Shown here: positions 33,075-39,653 of the stretch, in pieces
How positions within the stretch are numbered: the first letter of the stretch is position 1
Layout: every line of letters starts with the position of its first letter
Source: Abditibacteriota bacterium
GTDB lineage: Bacteria; Armatimonadota; UBA5829
Direction: 5' to 3'
Assembly (NCBI GenBank): GCA_017445025.1
Contig: JAFSVJ010000043.1
Coordinates: 1-50,165 of the forward strand
DNA length: 50,165 nucleotides
Position numbers and translations under genes: made by a program
The notes under the pieces: model-generated
Databases searched by the model: none
The model's input: only the letters and a program-made list of their open reading frames with translations
What the model was told of the DNA's origin: nothing

Positions 33075-33620
33075 ATGGATTATGTTGTAAATTTGGTAAA
33101 TATGTTTGAGGATAAGGACAGTCCTTTTTTAAAGAAAATCTTCCGGTTGCCCGGGGATGTGATTATTCGCCGAGCCGCTGCCAATGAAAGACATGCTATA
33201 TTGGGAGTTATTGCGGAGCATTTTCACCCTAATTGGGTGGATGAAATTTCTCCCGCTTTTGATAAAGTCCCGGTCACTTGTTTTATTGCTACTCAAAACG
33301 GTAAACTTTTGGGCTTTGCCTGTATTGACGGATTGCGAAAAGGCTTTTTCGGTGCTATGGGTGTTATTCCCACTGCAAGAAAGACGGGAGTAGGGCGTGG
33401 TATTTTAATCGAATGTATGAGAGGCCTTTATGAAATGGGCTATCCCTACGGAATAATCGGTGGTGTTGCTCCCGACGCAACAGGTTTTTATAAAAAAGTT
33501 TTGGAGGGTTATGTTTCCGAGATACCAAATTCAGATCCCGGTATATACAGATATGGTGTGGAAGAAGTAAATGTGGATGTTTACAAAGACCTTTATAAAG
33601 CTTTTAGAAACGATAAGTAG
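33075..33620 (+). CDS. GNAT-family acetyltransferase-like protein, copy 1
   Basis: A 181-residue protein. Residues ~24-165 have the GNAT fold: FIATQNGKLLGFACI (beta strands 2-4), then GVIPTARKTGVGRGILIECM, matching the acetyl-CoA pyrophosphate-binding motif A (R/KxxGxG). The first ~20 residues (MDYVVNLVNMFEDKDSPF) are shared with the next gene and are not part of the usual domain. The target amine is unknown. The start has no strong ribosome-binding site; the shared opening supports it. The two genes are 8 bp apart and form a duplicated pair. Confidence 0.75.
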   Translation: MDYVVNLVNMFEDKDSPFLKKIFRLPGDVIIRRAAANERHAILGVIAEHFHPNWVDEISPAFDKVPVTCFIATQNGKLLGFACIDGLRKGFFGAMGVIPTARKTGVGRGILIECMRGLYEMGYPYGIIGGVAPDATGFYKKVLEGYVSEIPNSDPGIYRYGVEEVNVDVYKDLYKAFRNDK

Positions 33621-33628
33621 GTGATAAA

Positions 33629-34168
33629 ATGGATTATATAGTTAGTTTGGTTAATATGTTTGAAAATCAAGACAGCCCTTATTTAAACCCTCAAATATAT
33701 CTTGATAACGGCATAATTGTTCGTCGTCCTCATTCATTTGAAAAGAAAAATGTTCTCAATTTTATAGCCAACAATTTCCGAGACGGTTGGTGTGATGAGG
33801 TGGAGCCTGCCTTCTCTCACATTCCCTGTCAATGTTTTATTGCCACCACAGAGGAAGGAGAAATTATAGGTTTTGCCGCTTATGATGTTTTACGAAGAGG
33901 CATGTTCGGACCTATCGGAACAAATCCCGAATACAGAGGCAAAGGAGTTGGCGGAGCCTTGCTTATAGAGTGTTTGCGTGGTCTTTATAATTTAGGTTTT
34001 GCCTATGGTTTTATAGGCGGAAAAAATCCTATAGCGGCTAATTTTTATGAGCATTACATTGGGGCATATTCATCACCTATTCCCAACAGTGACCCGGGAG
34101 TTTACAGATATCCCATGAAAGATTGCCACGAAAATTTATATAAAGAAAAAATATTTAATAACGATTAG
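33629..34168 (+). CDS. GNAT-family acetyltransferase-like protein, copy 2
   Basis: A 179-residue paralogue of the preceding protein, with the same MDYIVSLVNMFENQDSPY opening and the same closing IPNSDPGVYRYPMKD. Acetyl-CoA motif A is GTNPEYRGKGVGGALLIE, closer to the family consensus than in copy 1. GFIGGKNPIAANFYEH corresponds to motif B. Gene spacing of 8 bp with a GTAGGTG upstream indicates cotranscription. Function beyond acyl transfer is not evident. Confidence 0.75.
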   Translation: MDYIVSLVNMFENQDSPYLNPQIYLDNGIIVRRPHSFEKKNVLNFIANNFRDGWCDEVEPAFSHIPCQCFIATTEEGEIIGFAAYDVLRRGMFGPIGTNPEYRGKGVGGALLIECLRGLYNLGFAYGFIGGKNPIAANFYEHYIGAYSSPIPNSDPGVYRYPMKDCHENLYKEKIFNND

Positions 34169-34182
34169 TTTATAATTAATTA

Positions 34183-34212
34183 TTGACTTTTTATGCTTTA
34201 AAATGATATAAT
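34183..34212 (+). promoter_or_regulatory. Promoter of the ABC importer
   Basis: TTGACT (34183-34188), an 18-bp spacer and an extended TGATATAAT (-10 at 34207-34212). Confidence 0.7.
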
Positions 34213-34273
34213 AATATTGGTATACAAAAGTAGCACACTTGCTACCGGGACTCGACTTTCTCATAAGTCGGAG

Positions 34274-34351
34274 ATGTGTATACTCTGCTGCGGGCGAGAA
34301 AAACCGAGAAAGCAAATAAAAGATAAAACAGAAGTCTTTTACTGTCCGTGA
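34274..34351 (+). CDS. Possible leader peptide with four Cys codons
   Basis: A 25-codon ORF (ATG 34274, TGA 34349-34351) begins inside the leader and stops in the loop of the leader terminator. It encodes Met-Cys-Ile-Leu-Cys-Cys at its start and a Tyr-Cys-Pro end. GGAG lies directly against the ATG, which is too close for efficient initiation. Could be fortuitous. Confidence 0.25.
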   Translation: MCILCCGREKPRKQIKDKTEVFYCP

Positions 34352-34365
34352 AAGACTTTTTTTTT
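34332..34365 (+). terminator. Leader terminator before the ABC importer
   Basis: An 8-bp stem (34332-34339/34351-34358) with an 11-nt loop and a run of nine T residues, 11 bp before ATG 34377. Confidence 0.8.
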
Positions 34366-34376
34366 GTGGAGATTTT

Positions 34377-35234
34377 ATGTTATTTTTCAAAAGAATTTTA
34401 CCCTTATTGTTGATCCTTTTCTGTCTTTTCGGATGTAAACAAGAGTCCTTCTTTTTGGAAGGGGACAATGAGAAAAAGGATTTAAGAATTATAAGTTTGG
34501 CACCGAGTATTACCAACATGATTGTAGCTCTTGGTGGCGGTGATATGATAGTGGGGGTGACTAAATTCTGTGACAATCCGGACAAAAAATGGCAAGAGAT
34601 AGGCGGTTATATTGATTTTAACAAAGAAGTCTTTTTGTCATTAAAGCCTAATCTGGTTTTCTTGGCACCCTATCACACAGAGGCGAAGGAGATTTGTGAC
34701 AGTCAGGGCATAGAGTATGTGGAGCTTAATTTGTCTTCATTTAGGGGAATAAGACCTAATATTATGACCATAGGGAGAAAGATAGGGAAAACAGCTGAGG
34801 CAACCAAACTGGTGGATAAATTTAATAAGGAAATGTTGAAACTCCCTGTAAGCGATAAACATCCTCGTATAATGATAGTATTGGACCGCACCTATGGCAC
34901 GGGAGATGTGGGAAAATGTTATATAGTAGGGGATGACGGTATTTTTGCGGAACCCATTAATTTGGTTGGGGGAATAAATGTTTATGAGGGTCTCCAAGAA
35001 ACTCCGGTTATAACAAGTGAAGGTATAGTTAAGATGAACCCGGATGTGATTATAGATGTGGTTAGAGATGATATGGAGGAGAATATCAGCGAGGACTGGA
35101 AAGGGCTTAACATAAGTGCGGTAAAGAAGAATAATCTGTTTGTATTGAAGAATAAAAAGAATACAGTTCCCGACCAAGATTTTTATTTAACCGTAAAGGA
35201 ACTTGCGGAACTGGTAAAGGGTGCTAATCTATAA
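34377..35234 (+). CDS. Periplasmic-binding lipoprotein of a cobalamin/iron-siderophore-type ABC importer (BtuF/FecB-like)
   Basis: A 285-residue lipoprotein with lipobox LFGC (Cys ~20). The mature part has the BtuF-type fold: RIISLAPSITNMIVALGGGDMIVGVTKFCDNP, then IGGYIDFNKEVFLSLKPNLVFL, and a C-terminal IVKMNPDVIIDV. It delivers substrate to the permease encoded downstream. Cobalamin, cobinamide, haem or ferric siderophores are all possible. A structured leader with terminator precedes it. About 240 bp of palindromic repeats separate it from the ATPase gene, unusual for this operon type. Confidence 0.85.
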   Translation: MLFFKRILPLLLILFCLFGCKQESFFLEGDNEKKDLRIISLAPSITNMIVALGGGDMIVGVTKFCDNPDKKWQEIGGYIDFNKEVFLSLKPNLVFLAPYHTEAKEICDSQGIEYVELNLSSFRGIRPNIMTIGRKIGKTAEATKLVDKFNKEMLKLPVSDKHPRIMIVLDRTYGTGDVGKCYIVGDDGIFAEPINLVGGINVYEGLQETPVITSEGIVKMNPDVIIDVVRDDMEENISEDWKGLNISAVKKNNLFVLKNKKNTVPDQDFYLTVKELAELVKGANL

Positions 35235-35290
35235 TCCCCCCACGATAAAAAACTTTTAGTTTTTTATCGTTGCCCCCCAAGGGGGGGCAG
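35235..35290 (+). repeat. Palindromic repeat, family C, copy 2
   Basis: CCCCCCACG, stem ATAAAAAAC/GTTTTTTAT, CGTTGCCCCCC-AA-GGGGGGGC. Same frame as 16519-16573 with a different stem. Confidence 0.75.
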
Positions 35291-35347
35291 AAAGAGGGGT
35301 GGCTCTTAATTTTACAGACGCTCTGTAAAAATTAGACGCCGGTAAAT

Positions 35348-35411
35348 GTGTCCCCCTATTTTTCGAAAGAAAAATGGGGGGTGGCAGTTGCGTAGCAACT
35401 GACGGGGGGAA
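35348..35411 (-). repeat. Palindromic repeat, family A, full copy, between importer genes
   Basis: TGTCCCCCTA, stem TTTTTC/GAAAAA, TGGGGGGTGGCA, stem GTTGC/GCAAC, TGACGGGGGG (minus-strand sense of family A). Two more hairpins, GTGATTTTT/AAAAATCAC and ATTTTGC/GCAAAAT, follow up to about 35456. Confidence 0.8.
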
Positions 35412-35475
35412 TAAGTGATTTTTGTCAAAAAAAATCACATTTTGCGTAGCAAAATTATATTTGTTTTTCAAAATT

Positions 35476-36228
35476 ATGATTGCAATAAACATAAAAAACT
35501 TGACATTCGGTTATGACGTGCCTGTCCTAAATAATGTCAATATAACAATTAACGATGGTGAATTTGTGGGAATAATCGGGCCTAACGGTGCGGGAAAGTC
35601 CACTCTCATTAAGTGTATATGTAATATTATAGAAACCAAAGGGTCTGTTGAAGTCTTCGGCAAACCCAAGGAAGATTATACCTCCAAAGATTTAGCAAAA
35701 ATCATATCTTATGTGCCTCAGAGCAGTGATAGAGTGTTTAATTTTACAGTGAAAGATTATATTCTCATGTCTCGTTACCCTTATACCAAATCCTTTGCAT
35801 CTCTCGGAGAGATAGATTATGAAGCCTGTGAAGAAGCTATGTCTGTAACCGGCACAAAAGCCTACCAAAATCGCCTTATAACCACACTTTCCGGCGGGGA
35901 GCGACAGAAAGTCGCCATAGCTTCCGCAATGGCTCAGAAGGGCAAAATTATGCTTTTTGACGAGCCTACAACTTTTCTCGACCCCAAACATATATCTCAA
36001 GTTATGAAAATAGTGAAAAGAGCAAATGAAAATGCCACGGTTTTGATGGTGACTCATGAACTTAATACTATTTTTGATTGCACAAGAGTTATAGCATTAA
36101 AGGGAGGGGAAATAGTTTTTGATGATAAGCCCGGAGCCTTTTTTGAAAATCGGGTTGCGGAAGAGGTTTTTGACACAGAATTTAATTATATAGAATTTGA
36201 AAATAAATATTTTATATATCCGAAATGA
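35476..36228 (+). CDS. ABC transporter ATP-binding protein (BtuD/FecE/FhuC-like)
   Basis: A 250-residue ATPase with Walker A GPNGAGKST (residues 35-43), Q-loop SYVPQS, signature LSGGERQKVAIA, Walker B IMLFDEPT and switch His in VTHE. It energises the importer together with the permease that overlaps it by 4 bp (ATGA). I chose ATG 35476 because MIAINIKNLTFGYD is the usual family start; a TTG at 35422 would add 18 residues translated from repeat sequence. No good Shine-Dalgarno precedes either start. Confidence 0.88.
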   Translation: MIAINIKNLTFGYDVPVLNNVNITINDGEFVGIIGPNGAGKSTLIKCICNIIETKGSVEVFGKPKEDYTSKDLAKIISYVPQSSDRVFNFTVKDYILMSRYPYTKSFASLGEIDYEACEEAMSVTGTKAYQNRLITTLSGGERQKVAIASAMAQKGKIMLFDEPTTFLDPKHISQVMKIVKRANENATVLMVTHELNTIFDCTRVIALKGGEIVFDDKPGAFFENRVAEEVFDTEFNYIEFENKYFIYPK

Positions 36229-37187
36229 AAAAGAAATTTATAATTTTATTATTGATTACATTAATTGTAATTTTTGTCTGTTCCTTTTTTGGTGTAAAGA
36301 ATTTTACTCCGAGAGAATTATTTGAAGAAGAGACAAGGAATTTGTGGCTGAGTATGAGACTGCCGAGAATAGTCTTAGGTTTTATTGCCGGGAGCTGTTT
36401 GGCTCTCTCAGGTATGTCCTTTCAGTCTCTTTTCAGAAATCCTTTAGCTGAGCCTTTTACACTGGGTATATCTGCCGGTGCCACCTTAGGCTGTGTGGTA
36501 TGTGTCACCTTGGGTATAACGGGAAGAATTTTGGGTTTTACAGCCCTGCCTCTCTTTGCTTTTGCGGGAGCCTTGGTCAGTGTGTTTTTTGTATATTATT
36601 TGACAAATATAAAGAAGAATTTTTCTACGGGAGATATGCTTTTGGCAGGTATCGGAGTGAACTTTTTCTTTTCAGCTCTGATACTTATGTTGCAATATTT
36701 CGGTCGGGAATATAATTTAGCAAAGATTATGCACTGGACTATGGGTGGAGTGGATATTATAGGATATGAAAAAATAATAGAGATATTGCCTTTTGTTCTT
36801 ATAGGTTTGTTTTTCTTATTTAAGTCCACAAGGGAGCTGAATCTTCTCTCGGTAGGAGAAGATATAGCTGTCAGCCGAGGAGTAAATGTGGGAGCGGTTA
36901 AGAAAATCATATTTTTTTCTTCATCATTAATGGTGGGAGCTGTCTGTGCTGTATGTGGACCTATAGCTTTTGTGGGAATGATATGTCCTCATATAATGAG
37001 ATTAATCTTCGGATACGATAACAGACGACTGGTTTTCGCTTGCTTTATGTTTGGCGGAACATTTTTAGTTGTATGTGATACCTTAACAAGGACAGTAATA
37101 GCCCCAACGGAACTCCCGGTGGGAATAATCACATCCCTTTTAGGCGGCCCCTTCTTTATATATTTATTATTCAAAAAAAACAAGTAA
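36225..37187 (+). CDS. FecCD/BtuC-family ABC transporter permease
   Basis: A 320-residue membrane protein with about nine to ten hydrophobic segments. Family blocks: LWLSMRLPRIVLGFIAGSCL, SGMSFQSLFRNPLAEPFTLGIS, GDMLLAGIGVN, and GPIAFVGMICPHIMRLIFG, which contains the coupling helix to the ATPase. It forms the translocation pore for the substrate delivered by the lipoprotein. The ATG overlaps the ATPase stop. Last gene of the importer operon; a pseudopilin promoter follows. Confidence 0.9.
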   Translation: MKKKFIILLLITLIVIFVCSFFGVKNFTPRELFEEETRNLWLSMRLPRIVLGFIAGSCLALSGMSFQSLFRNPLAEPFTLGISAGATLGCVVCVTLGITGRILGFTALPLFAFAGALVSVFFVYYLTNIKKNFSTGDMLLAGIGVNFFFSALILMLQYFGREYNLAKIMHWTMGGVDIIGYEKIIEILPFVLIGLFFLFKSTRELNLLSVGEDIAVSRGVNVGAVKKIIFFSSSLMVGAVCAVCGPIAFVGMICPHIMRLIFGYDNRRLVFACFMFGGTFLVVCDTLTRTVIAPTELPVGIITSLLGGPFFIYLLFKKNK

Positions 37188-37240
37188 AAACCAAAAAACA
37201 AAAATTTTTTTATTTTTTTTCAAAAAAAGGGTTTTAACCC

Positions 37241-37269
37241 TTGACAAAAGTTTTCAAATGTGGTATAAT
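37241..37269 (+). promoter_or_regulatory. Strong promoter of pseudopilin 5
   Basis: TTGACA (37241-37246), a 17-bp spacer and TGGTATAAT (-10 at 37264-37269), with GTTTTAACCC directly before the -35 as in pseudopilin 1. The ~117-nt leader holds ATCGGTT/AACCGAT arms (about 37310-37337) and a repeated CTCTATCGG. Confidence 0.85.
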
Positions 37270-37392
37270 ATAATTGTAAAGACAACTCTATCGGAACTGT
37301 TAATAACTCTATCGGTTATAATAAACAAAAACCGATACAGTGAAGATTTGAGTTAGATTTACACTTAGTCACAAATTTAGGAGGCAAAAATA

Positions 37393-38148
37393 ATGATCAG
37401 ACTAAGAAAAGGTTTCACCTTAATTGAGTTATTGGTTGTTATAGCAATTATTGCTATTTTGGCAGCCATACTTTTCCCTGTATTTGCACAGGCAAGAGAG
37501 AAAGCAAGAGCAACAACATGTTTGTCTAACATGAAGCAAATCGGAACAGCGGTTATACTTTATGCAGATGACCATGATGGTATTGCTATGAGCGGACAAG
37601 CTTACTATGAACAATGGTATCCAAAAGGAGACGCCGGTTGGATGTGGTCAGCTCAATTGTCAGGATACAACGGTTATCAATGTTGGTGCTTCGGACGATA
37701 TGCTCAACCTCTTGAACCATATGTAAAAAACCCAAGTTTATTTAACTGTCCTAATCACAAAAATGAAAAACCTGCCGGCCTCGGAGCAATTACAAATGTT
37801 AACGGATACTGGATTGGAGATCCTTACTACTTCCACTCTATTTATCTAAAACAATGTGTTGCTATGACCATTGACCTTAAGGGTGTAGCTTTAGATATGT
37901 TCCAAACTCCTGCTCAAACCATAGTTTTCTATGAAGGTGGTTCTAACCACGGCGGATCAAGAGTTGACATCTTTAACACAGCTGACCAATCTACAAGACA
38001 TATTAACGTGACATACGCTGACGGTCACGCCAAGCTTTGGAAAGGAAACACAGGATCTAACGCCTACCCCGCATCTTTCAACAGCCTTCCTGTTGTTGTT
38101 AACAACGACTATTGGGACTGCACAGGCGGATGCGACAGAGAAGGTTAA
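37393..38148 (+). CDS. Pseudopilin 5 (variant C-terminal motif)
   Basis: A 251-residue prepilin. The leader is MIRLRKG rather than MFKKG, followed by the FTLIE site, the hydrophobic helix and [19 protein letters not shown]. The C-terminal motif is [15 protein letters not shown]: the His and DG are separated by six residues instead of nine. Ribosome-binding site AGGAGG, strong promoter, own terminator. Its helix-coding DNA matches pseudopilin 4 for 53 bases. Probably part of the same pseudopilus system as the other four. Confidence 0.88.
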   Translation: MIRLRKGFTLIELLVVIAIIAILAAILFPVFAQAREKARATTCLSNMKQIGTAVILYADDHDGIAMSGQAYYEQWYPKGDAGWMWSAQLSGYNGYQCWCFGRYAQPLEPYVKNPSLFNCPNHKNEKPAGLGAITNVNGYWIGDPYYFHSIYLKQCVAMTIDLKGVALDMFQTPAQTIVFYEGGSNHGGSRVDIFNTADQSTRHINVTYADGHAKLWKGNTGSNAYPASFNSLPVVVNNDYWDCTGGCDREG

Positions 38149-38165
38149 TAATCTGATTTCAAATA

Positions 38166-38193
38166 GGGCATAATATTTTATGCCCTTTTTTTT
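38166..38193 (+). terminator. Terminator of pseudopilin 5
   Basis: GGGCATAA (38166-38173) pairs with TTATGCCC (38178-38185), followed by eight T residues. Confidence 0.9.
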
Positions 38194-38213
38194 AAATTTA
38201 AAATCATTAAAAA

Positions 38214-38243
38214 ATGACATAATGAATTAAAATCTTGTATAAT
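38214..38243 (+). promoter_or_regulatory. Promoter of the GntR regulator
   Basis: ATGACA (38214-38219), an 18-bp spacer and TATAAT (38238-38243). Confidence 0.6.
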
Positions 38244-38275
38244 ATAATTGTAATATTATTACAAGAGGGTTTTTA

Positions 38276-39346
38276 ATGAAAAAACTGAAATATATAGATT
38301 TTGCGGAAAAATTAGAAAAAGACATAAAGGAAAATTATAATTCCGGAGATTTGTATCTTTCCATTTCTGCACTTAAAGAAAAATATAATATAAGTCTTGA
38401 CACAATAAATAAAGCTCTGTCTATTCTTGAAAGAAAAGACCTGATTTTAAGGATTCACGGCAGGGGAACTTTTGTGGGCATGCTAACCCAAAATAAAGAA
38501 TTTAATATTCTTATAATTAACGATTATGATATTAAAGTAGTTCTTAAACAAAACTACACAAAAGAAGAAATTGAAGGTGTTTATGAATATATCACAGCCA
38601 AAAACATTAAAATATCTTTCAATACTTCAGATAATGTTTTGGCAAACCCTAATATCATAGATCAATATGATGGCTTTTTGTTTATGTCAATACAGGAAAA
38701 TATTACCAACTTGGCAAGATTAATCAAAAAAGCAAATAAAAAAATAGTTTCTGTTACTCACAGCATAGTAAGTGATAATGTTTATAATGTTGATACGGAT
38801 ATTTCCCAAGGAATGGAACAGATTTTTGGTTATCTAAAACAAATGGGACATAAAAAAGTGGGTTTAATTATGAATATAAGCAACAGTGACCATTATCATG
38901 ATAAGCTCCGTGCTTATGGATATATTAATGTGAGTAAAAAATATGATATTGAAACTAAAGAAGAATGGATAGTAGATGAAGATTCTGATTATGTTGAGAA
39001 AAAAACTCTGTCAAAAATAAAAGCTTTATCAAAGGATGACGGTCCCACAGCATATATTATTTCTTCTTTTGAATATTCAAAATCACTCTTTATTGATGAA
39101 TTTTTGAGAATAAGACATCCGCAAGTCAAAAGATTATCTATAATAGGTTTTGATATCCCTGTGGCAATGTATTTCTATTCAGAAAGACCTACTTTCATAA
39201 AACAAAATTTTAAACAATTGGGTAAAAAAGGTATAGAAGCCTTAATTAATGTATTAAACAATGAGCCTGTGGAAAGGCTTCAAATAGTCCCCCATGAACT
39301 TATAACCGGAACAACTGTTTTGGATATTTTTAAAGGTGCCAAATAA
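38276..39346 (+). CDS. GntR-family regulator with LacI-type sensor domain
   Basis: A 356-residue protein. Residues ~3-68 are the winged helix (LYLSISALKEKYNISLDTINKAL, then LILRIHGRGTFVG). Residues ~73-356 show a LacI-like ligand domain: EFNILIINDYD, QMGHKKVGLIMNI, RLSIIGFDIPV. It sits just upstream of the secreted glycan operon 39654-46659 on the same strand, so it is the likely regulator of that operon. About 300 bp of palindromic repeats lie between. Effector unknown, probably a sugar. Confidence 0.85.
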   Translation: MKKLKYIDFAEKLEKDIKENYNSGDLYLSISALKEKYNISLDTINKALSILERKDLILRIHGRGTFVGMLTQNKEFNILIINDYDIKVVLKQNYTKEEIEGVYEYITAKNIKISFNTSDNVLANPNIIDQYDGFLFMSIQENITNLARLIKKANKKIVSVTHSIVSDNVYNVDTDISQGMEQIFGYLKQMGHKKVGLIMNISNSDHYHDKLRAYGYINVSKKYDIETKEEWIVDEDSDYVEKKTLSKIKALSKDDGPTAYIISSFEYSKSLFIDEFLRIRHPQVKRLSIIGFDIPVAMYFYSERPTFIKQNFKQLGKKGIEALINVLNNEPVERLQIVPHELITGTTVLDIFKGAK

Positions 39347-39413
39347 TACTCATCACCCAATGGCACCGAAATGTCAATTCCCCGTCATTTCTACCTTAAG
39401 GCACCGAAAAATC

Positions 39414-39474
39414 TGTCCCCCTAAACCGTAGGTTTGGGGGGTGGCAGTTGCATTAGCAACTGACGGGGGGATGG
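39414..39474 (-). repeat. Palindromic repeat, family A, full copy
   Basis: TGTCCCCCTA, stem AACC/GGTT, TGGGGGGTGGCA, stem GTTGC/GCAAC, TGACGGGGGGATGG. A degenerate half copy (CCCCGTCATTTCTACC) precedes it at 39379-39403. Confidence 0.8.
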
Positions 39475-39483
39475 ATATTATAA

Positions 39484-39562
39484 TTTTCCGGCTCTTGCTA
39501 AAAAAGCAAAGCAGTTTGCTTTTTTACAAAAACACCTTGTGTTTTTGCCACAATTCAACCCC
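39484..39562 (+). repeat. Palindromic repeat, family D, copy 1
   Basis: TTTTCCGGCTCTTGCTAAAA, stem AGCAAA/TTTGCT, TTTTTACAAAAA, stem CAC/GTG, TTTTTGCCACAATTCAACCC. The copy at 47025-47103 has the same constant parts with other stems. The rest of the gap 39347-39653 is repeat remnants. Confidence 0.75.
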
Positions 39563-39591
39563 TAACGCAGTAGGGGGGACTAGAAGAGAAT

Positions 39592-39613
39592 AGCTGTCGA
39601 TTAGGGGGACAGA
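39592..39613 (+). repeat. Palindromic repeat, family A, right-end fragment
   Basis: CGATTAGGGGGACAGA, the outer end only, followed by a partial family D start (TTTTCCGGCTTTTG). Confidence 0.6.
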
Positions 39614-39653
39614 TTTTCCGGCTTTTGTTAAAGACCTTTTATAAGGAGCTGAT

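Larger units (their letters stand above)
34220..34365 (+). promoter_or_regulatory. Structured leader with three-way junction and terminator (candidate riboswitch or attenuator)
   Basis: GTATACA (34220-34226) pairs with TGTATAC (34277-34283), enclosing two hairpins: GTAGC/GCTAC (34230-34245) and CGACTT/AAGTCG (34253-34270). About 50 nt later AAGTCTTT (34332-34339) pairs with AAAGACTT (34351-34358), followed by a T-run to 34365, an intrinsic terminator before the start codon. I do not see the cobalamin B12 box or any other riboswitch consensus I know. Confidence 0.65.

Noticed and set aside
34220..34365. The importer leader as a cobalamin riboswitch
   Set aside because: No B12-box-like sequence or the long multi-helix core is visible; the compact three-way junction does not fit.
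35422..35475. An upstream TTG start adding 18 residues to the ABC ATPase
   Set aside because: The extra residues are encoded by palindromic repeat sequence, and the family normally begins near MIAINIKNLTFGYD at 35476.
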